Positions 45,275 through 51,416 of a stretch of DNA of 51,416 bases are shown here, in pieces. The stretch is taken from assembly GCA_029007845.1 (NCBI GenBank), contig JAQXIP010000101.1, positions 1 through 51,416 of the forward strand, in the 5' to 3' direction. Under the pieces are notes generated by a model that saw only the letters and a program-made list of their open reading frames with translations, searched no databases and was not told the origin of the DNA. How positions within the stretch are numbered: the stretch's first letter is position 1; every line of letters starts with the position of its first letter. Source of the stretch: Clostridiales bacterium (GTDB lineage: Bacteria; Bacillota; Clostridia; Lachnospirales; Lachnospiraceae). Both the position numbers and the translations under genes were made by a program.

Positions 45275-47587
45275 TTAACTGGATATCCGCTCAATATCTA
45301 AAACACTTTCCACGTTTCTTAACTTCTTTGTAATATCATGAAGCTGTTCCACACCATGGATATCGAATCCCACGCTGATCGTCGCGGTACCCTGTTTACT
45401 GGTCCGCACTGTCATCGAGGCAACACCGATATTATTCTCGGTAAAGACTTTTGAAACATCCACCAGAACCCCAGTACGGTTATTGGCATAGATCCGGATC
45501 TCCGTACGGTACAATTCGCCGCTATTCTTACTTGCGCCAACTGCCCATTGTGCATCAATCAAACGTTCCCGGTCTTCTGCCGGAAGGTGGATCACATTCA
45601 CACAATCCGTCCGGTGAATCGATACACCGCGCCCCCTTGTGACAAATCCAACAATCTCATCCCCCGGAACCGGAGAGCAGCATTTGGAGAACCGAACCGC
45701 TACATCATGGATTCCTTCCACCACAATTCCGCCCTTATCCTTAGAGACGGAAGCCGGCTTATTCTCCTTTACTTCCGCAATCGTCTCGAGTACTTTCTCA
45801 TCGGTTATTTCCTGACGGTGCTTTTTATTGTATTCTTCCTGGAGCTTATTAATAACCTGGCCTTCCTTCAGCCCTCCATGTCCCACTGCTGCAAGCACAG
45901 AATCCCAGTCCCGGAAACCATATTTTGCCATACAGACACTCATGAATTCCGGCTTTAAAAGATTACTCAATACAATATTCTTTGTTTTGCAATAAGCCGT
46001 CATCAGCTCCTTGCCTTTGATAATATTGTCTTCTTTCAGCTGGGTTTTAAACCACTGGTTAATCTTATTCTTTGCCTGGGTACTTTTTACAAGAGACAGC
46101 CAGTCACGGCTTGGTCCCTTCGAATTCTGGGAAGTGATAATCTCTATCCGGTCTCCATTCTGAATTACATAATCACTGGTAACCAGCTTTCCATTCACAC
46201 GGGCTCCCACCATTTTATTTCCAACCGCACTGTGGATGCTGTAGGCAAAATCAATCGGAGTAGAACCATTCGGCAGATTTTTCACATCTCCGGACGGAGT
46301 AAAACAATACACACTTTCCGAAAACAGATCCAGATCGCTTTTTAACAGACTTAAGAATTCCTTATTATCTGACATTTCCTTCTGCCATTCCAGAATCTGG
46401 CGCAGCCATGTCAGTTTTGCCTCTTCATTGTCCTGACTGTTCTTTCCGTCCTGTCCCTCTTTATACTTCCAGTGGGCGGCAATACCATATTCCGCAACCC
46501 GGTGCATCTCATACGTCCGGATCTGAATCTCAAATGGCTGCCCGGTCGGTCCAATCAGCGTCGTGTGGAGAGACTGGTACATATTAGGCTTTGGCATGGC
46601 AATATAATCCTTAAACCGCCCCGGAATTGGTTTATACATCTCATGGATTACACCAAGTGCACCATAACAGTCCTTTACGGAATCAACAATAATCCGGACG
46701 GCAAACAGGTCATAGATCTGATCGAGCGTTTTATTCTGATTCACCATCTTTTTATAGATACTGAAAAAATGCTTTACTCTGCCATCCACAGTAGCTTCAA
46801 TATGGGCATTGGCAATATGCTGGCTCACTTCTTCGATGATCATCTGGATAAAAGTCTCCCGGTCTGCCTTTTTGGCCGCCAGCTTTTCTTCCAGATCTTT
46901 ATATACTTCCGGTTCCAGGTATTTTAAAGACAGATCGTCCAGTTCGATCTTAATTTTAGAGATACCAAGACGCTGGGCAATCGGTGCGTAGATATCCATG
47001 GTTTCCCGGGCTTTTTCCCTCTGCTTTTCCGGTTTCATATATTTTAAAGTCCGCATATTATGCAGCCGGTCTGCCAGCTTAATCAGAATCACCCGGATAT
47101 CCTTTGCCATGGCGAGAAACATTTTCCGCAGATTTTCTGCCTGAAGTTCTACTTTATCCGCAGAATAGTTAATCTGTGTCAGCTTTGTAACACCATCCAC
47201 TAATAAAGCAATCTCTTCACTGAATAGCTCCGTAATCTCTTCTGTCGTCAGAACAGTATCTTCTACCACATCATGCAGAAGTCCTGCAACGATCGTCTCC
47301 TTATCCAGCTCCAGCTCTGCCAGAATAATCGCAACACACAGCGGATGAATAATATAAGGTTCCCCTGACTTCCGCTTCTGATCCTTGTGAGCCTGTGCCG
47401 CAATCTCATATGCTTTCTCGATCATAGACAAATCTGCAGACGGATGGTAGGCTTTTACAGAAGCCAGCAGTTTCCGGTACAAAACCTCAGGCTCTGTAAA
47501 ATCCTCAGGCGTAGATAACGCCCTATGGTCTTTTTTCATATGCATATTTGCTAAATCCGTTTGTTTGAATTCCACGTTTACCACCAC
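45275..47587 (-). CDS. relA: Bifunctional (p)ppGpp synthetase/hydrolase (RSH)
   Basis: A long RSH protein of about 766-770 residues. The HD hydrolase domain is intact (YIIHPLCVAIILAELELD, HDVVEDT), as is the synthetase domain (RVKHFFSIYKKM, FKDYIAMPKPNMYQSLHT). Then come a TGS domain (CFTPSGDVKNLPNGSTPIDF), a zinc-finger/helical part (FSKCCSPVPGDEIVGFV) and a C-terminal ACT domain. It makes and destroys the stringent alarmone. The start is uncertain: GTG at 47587, or GTG at 47575 with a GGTGG just before it. The promoter at 47679-47707 is strong. Confidence 0.95.
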   Translation of the reverse strand: MVVNVEFKQTDLANMHMKKDHRALSTPEDFTEPEVLYRKLLASVKAYHPSADLSMIEKAYEIAAQAHKDQKRKSGEPYIIHPLCVAIILAELELDKETIVAGLLHDVVEDTVLTTEEITELFSEEIALLVDGVTKLTQINYSADKVELQAENLRKMFLAMAKDIRVILIKLADRLHNMRTLKYMKPEKQREKARETMDIYAPIAQRLGISKIKIELDDLSLKYLEPEVYKDLEEKLAAKKADRETFIQMIIEEVSQHIANAHIEATVDGRVKHFFSIYKKMVNQNKTLDQIYDLFAVRIIVDSVKDCYGALGVIHEMYKPIPGRFKDYIAMPKPNMYQSLHTTLIGPTGQPFEIQIRTYEMHRVAEYGIAAHWKYKEGQDGKNSQDNEEAKLTWLRQILEWQKEMSDNKEFLSLLKSDLDLFSESVYCFTPSGDVKNLPNGSTPIDFAYSIHSAVGNKMVGARVNGKLVTSDYVIQNGDRIEIITSQNSKGPSRDWLSLVKSTQAKNKINQWFKTQLKEDNIIKGKELMTAYCKTKNIVLSNLLKPEFMSVCMAKYGFRDWDSVLAAVGHGGLKEGQVINKLQEEYNKKHRQEITDEKVLETIAEVKENKPASVSKDKGGIVVEGIHDVAVRFSKCCSPVPGDEIVGFVTRGRGVSIHRTDCVNVIHLPAEDRERLIDAQWAVGASKNSGELYRTEIRIYANNRTGVLVDVSKVFTENNIGVASMTVRTSKQGTATISVGFDIHGVEQLHDITKKLRNVESVLDIERISS

Positions 47588-47613
47588 CCGACGATTATTT
47601 TTTTAAGTAACGC

Positions 47614-47666
47614 TTCAGAAAGTGCTGTCCATGTAAAGCCATAAGACACATCCCGCACCTTCTGAA
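47614..47666 (-). promoter_or_regulatory. Hairpin in the relA leader
   Basis: TTCAGAA.GTGC (from 47614) pairs with GCAC.TTCTGAA (to 47666) with one mismatch, plus TGT/ACA inside. It lies ~12 bases into the transcript and has no U-tract, so it is more likely an mRNA structure than a terminator. Confidence 0.5.
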
Positions 47667-47678
47667 CAGATATCTTAC

Positions 47679-47707
47679 ATTATAATAATTGTAGCCTAAA
47701 ATTGCAA
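47679..47707 (-). promoter_or_regulatory. relA promoter (sigma-A type)
   Basis: TTGCAA (47702-47707), 17 bp, TATAAT (47679-47684), minus strand; directly after the DUF1015 stop. Confidence 0.8.
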
Positions 47708-47724
47708 GTCAGCGATTCATGCTG

Positions 47725-48966
47725 TTATGATAACTCGTGAATAAACAGACCGCTCCTAAGTTTCGGCTCAAACCAGGTGGACTTTGGAGGCATCAGCCGT
47801 CCGGCATCTGCTACCTGGAATAATTCCAATATGGATGTAGGATACATGGAGAAAGAGACAGTCATATCTTCGTCTGCCCTGCGCTCCAGCTCTTTCATCC
47901 CACGAATGCCGCCAATAAAATCAATGCGCTTGTCCATTCGTGGATCCTGAATCCCCAGTACCGGTTCTAACAGATAATTCTGAAGCAGCGATACATCCAG
48001 AGAATCTACCACATCCGTAATGGCCATTAGCTCTTCCGACGCAGTAAGACGGTACCAGGTGTTGGAAAGATACATACCAAACTCTCCCTTTTTGCCAGGC
48101 TTCACCGGTTCACTTCCCACCTCTTCTACGGAAAAATGTTCTTTTACCTTCTCCAGGAATTCTTCTTTTGTATATCCGTTCAGGTCTTTTACAGTACGGT
48201 TATAGTCCATAATCATCAACTGGTCATGGGGAAATAACACCGAGAGAAAATAATTAAACTCTTCCGTTCCGGTATAACCCGGATGTTCTTTTCTTCGTTT
48301 CAATCCTACCTTCACTGCGGAGGCAGCACGGTGATGGCCGTCTGCAATGTAGATCTGCTCTGTCTTTTCAAAGGCAGCATAGATTGTTTCAACGTCTTCC
48401 TTTTTGCTGATCTTCCATGCCTGATGCTTCACACCGTCGTCTGCTGTAAAAGAATAAAGGGGTTCTTCCCGTTTTGCCCGGTTTACCACCTGGTTCACCG
48501 CATCAATGGAGCGGTAAGCAAGGAAAATCGGTCCGGTCTGGGCATTGCAGGTGTCCACATGGCGAATCCGGTCTTCTTCTTTATCCGCACGGGTATTTTC
48601 ATGTTTTTTAATCACATTGTTCTGATAGTCGTCAATGGATGCACATGCCACAATCCCGGTCTGGGATCTTCCATCCATCGTCAGTTCATAGACATAGTAG
48701 GCCTCCTCTGTGTCCCTCACAAATGTCCCATTGTCTATCATCTCATCTAATAGTTCTTTTGCCTTCTCATATACGCATGGTGCATAGGTGTCCACTTCGT
48801 CCGGAAACTGGGTCTCTGCGCGGTCAATTCTTAGAAAAGACAAAGGCTCCTTTTCAACTACTGCTTTTGCCTCCTGACGGTTATATACGTCATAGGGCAG
48901 CGCTGCCACTCTGTCCGCCTTACTCTCATCCGGTCTGATGCAGTGAAATGGTCTGATAATTGCCAT
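47725..48966 (-). CDS. DUF1015-family protein
   Basis: About 413 residues from the ATG at 48966 (MAIIRPFHCIRPDE), with AGGAGG upstream. The family core is clear: RVAALPYDVYNRQEA, SFLRIDRAE, HENTRADKEEDR, TGPIFLAYR, and YIADGHHRAASAVKVG. The cytosolic family is widespread in Clostridia, often beside serine-synthesis genes, and has no proven function. Here it instead follows two G3E GTPases by 23 bp. Confidence 0.88.
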   Translation of the reverse strand: MAIIRPFHCIRPDESKADRVAALPYDVYNRQEAKAVVEKEPLSFLRIDRAETQFPDEVDTYAPCVYEKAKELLDEMIDNGTFVRDTEEAYYVYELTMDGRSQTGIVACASIDDYQNNVIKKHENTRADKEEDRIRHVDTCNAQTGPIFLAYRSIDAVNQVVNRAKREEPLYSFTADDGVKHQAWKISKKEDVETIYAAFEKTEQIYIADGHHRAASAVKVGLKRRKEHPGYTGTEEFNYFLSVLFPHDQLMIMDYNRTVKDLNGYTKEEFLEKVKEHFSVEEVGSEPVKPGKKGEFGMYLSNTWYRLTASEELMAITDVVDSLDVSLLQNYLLEPVLGIQDPRMDKRIDFIGGIRGMKELERRADEDMTVSFSMYPTSILELFQVADAGRLMPPKSTWFEPKLRSGLFIHELS

Positions 48967-48989
48967 AGCAAATTCCTCCTTTGTATTTA

Positions 48990-49943
48990 TCAAAAATATA
49001 CCAGATCATCTTTCGGTTTTTCCGCCCGTTCCAGTTTTACAGCATACAGAACCGGACCTTTTCCTTTATAATCCTTATGAAATTCATAACGCATAACTGC
49101 TTCCACATAAACCCATTCCCGCATTTCAAGAGAATCGAGAACCGGTTCTAATTCCTTGTCCACTTTTGTCACAAAACCAACGAATGCTATATCTTCCACG
49201 CAGCAGGTCATCGCAAAACGTCCCGGCACAAAAGAGCCTTTCCCAAACCGGTTTTTCGGCTTGTATACCTGTCCTTTAAAACGGACGGTTTTCCCTGCAT
49301 ATTTCTTGCCATCATCTGCAGCGTCTATATAAAAGATTCCAAAATCATCATCTTCTATGGTAATCGTATCCTTTGTCATGTCGTACGGCAGTTCCTCTTT
49401 TACATCCAGTGTCTTTCCGTCATTTGTCTCAAAAAACACCTGGACACGGCGGTTCACAGCTTTGACATTTCTCATATAAGAAGCACATGGCATATCCGGT
49501 GTACACCGGTTAAAGACTACCATATCTGCAATGGTAAAATGATCCATAAACAGAGAACGCATATTATTCAGATACATATCAAAAGTCGCAGCATTTACAA
49601 GATTAATAATCTGAACAATCTGCCAGCCTTTTGGCATAGGAATATTCATAATCACGTCAGAAGTCCACATTCCATTGTATTCTACAATAACCCGCTCCGG
49701 TTTGTGCAGCATCTGGCATTTACTCAAGAACTCCGGGGTAAAATCCTCTTTTTCCTCCATCACCACACATTCCGTATTGGTTTTTTTCAGCACTTCTTCT
49801 TCGTACTCCTCCATGCCTTCTTCACATAAAATAAGGAGTGTTTTTTCACCGCTGGAAAACTCCCGGCTTTTGATTGTATCTAATATAAAAGAAGTTTTTC
49901 CACTTTCCAAAAATCCGGTAATTAAATATACTGGAATATCCAT
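48990..49943 (-). CDS. G3E (CobW-like) GTPase domain fused to a DUF1980/TIGR03943-like C-terminus
   Basis: A 317-residue protein. The N-terminal part has a P-loop (VYLITGFLESGKTSFILD) and CobW-like topology but lacks the CxCC metal motif. The usual NKxD is degenerate (VVFNRCTP). From about residue 195 the sequence changes to a small beta-rich region (YAGKTVRFKGQVYKP, FVPGRFAMTCCVEDIAFVGF, EWVYVEAVMRYEF). This resembles the C-terminal OB-like part of TIGR03943/YcgQ proteins, which are tied to zinc homeostasis in Bacillus. It lies 35 bp after the CobW-type gene. The fusion call is by eye. Confidence 0.7.
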   Translation of the reverse strand: MDIPVYLITGFLESGKTSFILDTIKSREFSSGEKTLLILCEEGMEEYEEEVLKKTNTECVVMEEKEDFTPEFLSKCQMLHKPERVIVEYNGMWTSDVIMNIPMPKGWQIVQIINLVNAATFDMYLNNMRSLFMDHFTIADMVVFNRCTPDMPCASYMRNVKAVNRRVQVFFETNDGKTLDVKEELPYDMTKDTITIEDDDFGIFYIDAADDGKKYAGKTVRFKGQVYKPKNRFGKGSFVPGRFAMTCCVEDIAFVGFVTKVDKELEPVLDSLEMREWVYVEAVMRYEFHKDYKGKGPVLYAVKLERAEKPKDDLVYF

Positions 49944-49978
49944 ACTTTCCTTTTCTCCTTCCGCTCATACCGCCTGCT

Positions 49979-51154
49979 TTATACAGTCAGATGAAATAAT
50001 CCGCAAAGCTCCGGTTCCTTAAGGTCGGTTCCAATTACGCACAATCTGCCCGTATACTCTGGTGAACCTTCCCGCATTTCATACTCGCCCGGAACAAGAT
50101 CAAAATAGATCCATGTACCATCAGAGGCCGGAACCATCCCTTTTGCCCGGAGAATTGTTCCGTATTCATCACTTTCAGACAATTTTTTAAGAATCTCTTC
50201 CATCTCTGTTTTCTCATATTTATGAGGAGTTTCTTTTCCCCAGCTGGTAAAAATATCATCCGCATGGTGGTGATGGTGATGTCCCTCATGGTCATGCTCT
50301 TCATGATCGTGGTGGCAGTGATCATGATCATGCTCTTCATGGTCATGGTGGCAGTGATCGTGCTCATGCTCCTCATGGTCATGATGGCAGTGATCGTGCT
50401 CATGCTCCTCATGGTCATGGTGGCAGTGATCGTGCTCATGCTCCTCATGGTCATGGTGGCAGTGATCGTGCTCATGCTCCTCATGGTCATGGTGGTGACC
50501 GCCACATACCGGACAGGTCTCCTCTTCTTCCAGCTTCAATAGTTCATCCTCGAGAGAATGGGCTTTCTTCATCGCTGATACAATCTGATCTCCCTTTAAT
50601 TCATCCCAAGGAGTTGTAATGATTGCAGCTTTTTCATTATGCTCCTGCAAAAGACGCACAGTCTCTTCGAGTTTCTCCGCTTTCATGTTCTGGGTACGGC
50701 TAAGAATTATACAGTTTGCACTTTCAATCTGATTATTGTAGAATTCTCCAAAGTTCTTCATGTACATTTTGCACTTTGTCGCATCCGCTACGGTTACAAA
50801 ACAATCTAACTCTACCGGATTCTTCTCTTTTACCCCCTGCACTGCCCGGATTACATCCGACAGTTTTCCAACTCCGGACGGCTCAATCACAATCCGGTCT
50901 GGTGTATAATCATGAATGACCTTTTCCATTGCTTTCCCAAAATCTCCCACTAAAGAACAGCAGATACAGCCAGAATTCATCTCTGTGATCTCCACACCGG
51001 CATCCTTTAAAAAGCCCCCATCTATGCCAATCTCACCAAATTCATTTTCAATCAGAACCAGTTTTTCTCCATGAAACACTTCCTCGAGAAGCTTCTTTAT
51101 TAATGTTGTTTTTCCGGCTCCAAGAAAACCAGAAATAATATTAATCTTTGTCAT
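49979..51154 (-). CDS. G3E (CobW/ZNG-type) GTPase with a long histidine-rich metal-binding linker
   Basis: A 391-residue protein. P-loop INIISGFLGAGKTTLIKKLL, switch region LIENEFGEIGIDGG, the metal motif NSGCICCSLVGDF, and IVIEPSGVGKLSDVI are all intact. The base-recognition loop is unusual (ILSRTQNMK instead of NKxDL). A CPVCGG pair and then ~78 residues almost entirely His, Asp, Glu and Cys (about 219-296), built of five 12-residue repeats, precede the CobW C-terminal domain. COG0523 proteins insert or buffer metals; the linker suggests zinc, or nickel or cobalt. Transcription probably starts from 51196-51201. Confidence 0.92.
   Translation of the reverse strand: MTKINIISGFLGAGKTTLIKKLLEEVFHGEKLVLIENEFGEIGIDGGFLKDAGVEITEMNSGCICCSLVGDFGKAMEKVIHDYTPDRIVIEPSGVGKLSDVIRAVQGVKEKNPVELDCFVTVADATKCKMYMKNFGEFYNNQIESANCIILSRTQNMKAEKLEETVRLLQEHNEKAAIITTPWDELKGDQIVSAMKKAHSLEDELLKLEEEETCPVCGGHHHDHEEHEHDHCHHDHEEHEHDHCHHDHEEHEHDHCHHDHEEHEHDHCHHDHEEHDHDHCHHDHEEHDHEGHHHHHHADDIFTSWGKETPHKYEKTEMEEILKKLSESDEYGTILRAKGMVPASDGTWIYFDLVPGEYEMREGSPEYTGRLCVIGTDLKEPELCGLFHLTV
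50290..50497 (-). repeat. 36-bp coding tandem repeat (His-rich linker)
   Basis: About five copies of a 36-bp unit encoding HDHCHHDHEEHE, nearly identical at DNA level in the 5' (right-hand) copies and diverging toward 50290. It lies in frame inside the CobW-type gene. Such repeats can change number by slippage or recombination. Confidence 0.95.
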
Positions 51155-51195
51155 TTTTCATCCTTCTTTCCTAAATCTCTCAACGTAACAAAGGA

Positions 51196-51201
51196 ATTGT
51201 A
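51196..51201 (-). promoter_or_regulatory. Probable promoter of the G3E GTPase unit (extended -10)
   Basis: TACAAT at 51196-51201 (minus strand) is preceded by TG one base upstream, an extended -10; no good -35. I see no clear Zur palindrome. Confidence 0.45.
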
Positions 51202-51254
51202 ACACTTTTTTCCCTAAAATACCATACAGGGCAGATAGTTTTTTCATGATTGTG

Positions 51255-51416
51255 GTAACAGTTCAGCCGTGGCGGGCGCACAGCCGGAGAAAGCATGCAG
51301 AATATCAGGTATCATGAAATACCCGCTTTCGCTCCGTTGAACACGTAGCGGTACTAAGGTTTTGCAAAAAACGCAAAACCAAGTGCCGACGTGTTCAAAG
51401 GGATAATTCATGATAC
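51255..51416. repeat. Copy C of the palindromic repeat family, cut by the window end
   Basis: It starts at GTAACAGTTCAGCCG and carries the outer left arm (with more substitutions than copy B), the GCAGAATATCAGGTATC block and the full inner hairpin, identical to B and D. The beginning of the right arm (TTCATGATAC) follows, where the window stops. GTATCATGAA on the left pairs perfectly with TTCATGATAC on the right, while copy B has C-G at the variable position. It lies in the 262-base gap upstream of the CobW-type gene. Confidence 0.92.

Noticed and set aside
50290-50497. 36-bp direct repeats resembling a CRISPR array
   Set aside because: The units are contiguous with no spacers and read in frame as HDHCHHDHEEHE inside a G3E GTPase gene.

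Overview
The window looks like chromosomal DNA of a low-to-medium GC gut-type Firmicute, most probably a Lachnospiraceae (Clostridia). Reasons: GatCAB amidotransferase, pyruvate formate-lyase with its activase, HemZ, RSH, the clostridial families DUF1002, DUF1015 and DUF1294, a RACo-like ASKHA protein, GGAGG ribosome sites and TTGACA/TATAAT promoters. Almost every gene is on the minus strand. Only three genes (a FliK-like protein and two small unknowns) are on the plus strand. I see no rRNA, tRNA, prophage, transposase or CRISPR array.

Layout, left to right. 1-179: a very long inverted repeat overlapping the end of purB. 170-3158: purF-purB with its own promoter. 3187-7708: pflB-pflA-GH3 glucosaminidase-like unit. 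7719-13950: gltB-gltD (NADPH glutamate synthase) behind a promoter with a terminator-like hairpin at the very start of the transcript. 14120-15970: lone FliK-like gene. 15996-20947: cell-surface unit (wall-binding transglutaminase, MBOAT acyltransferase, DHHW/AlgX-like partner, DUF348-G5 lipoprotein-like protein). 21141-25639: TPR-like membrane protein, gatC-gatA-gatB, PilZ protein. 25750-30811: L,D-transpeptidase, leuS, DUF1002 protein. 31099-34527: FapA-like protein divergent from two small plus-strand genes. 34596-37451: argH then eno. 37551-40541: DUF1294, MetH-activation-like protein, RACo-like protein, small membrane protein. 40616-47707: relA/spoT, MBL hydrolase, hemZ, HD-GYP, aspS. 47725-51201: two G3E (CobW-type) GTPases, one with a histidine-rich linker and one fused to a DUF1980-like domain, then a DUF1015 protein.

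The most unusual feature is a family of intergenic palindromic repeats with four copies (1-179, 30841-31056, 37463-37550, 51255-51416). The complete copy is 216 bp and folds end to end into a single hairpin. It consists of an outer module and a separate inner module. One copy has only the outer module, one only the inner, and the inner ~60-bp core is identical in three copies. Where the arms differ between copies they change in a paired way. No copy encodes a protein, so this looks like a non-autonomous mobile palindrome or a structured RNA family that I cannot name. Both ends of the window fall inside copies, which suggests the family is abundant enough to break an assembly.

A second theme is flagellar or c-di-GMP type genes without a flagellar operon in view: FliK-like, PilZ, FapA-like, HD-GYP, and a sigma-D-like promoter before one small gene. 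Functions are inferred from motifs read by eye; no database search was possible.
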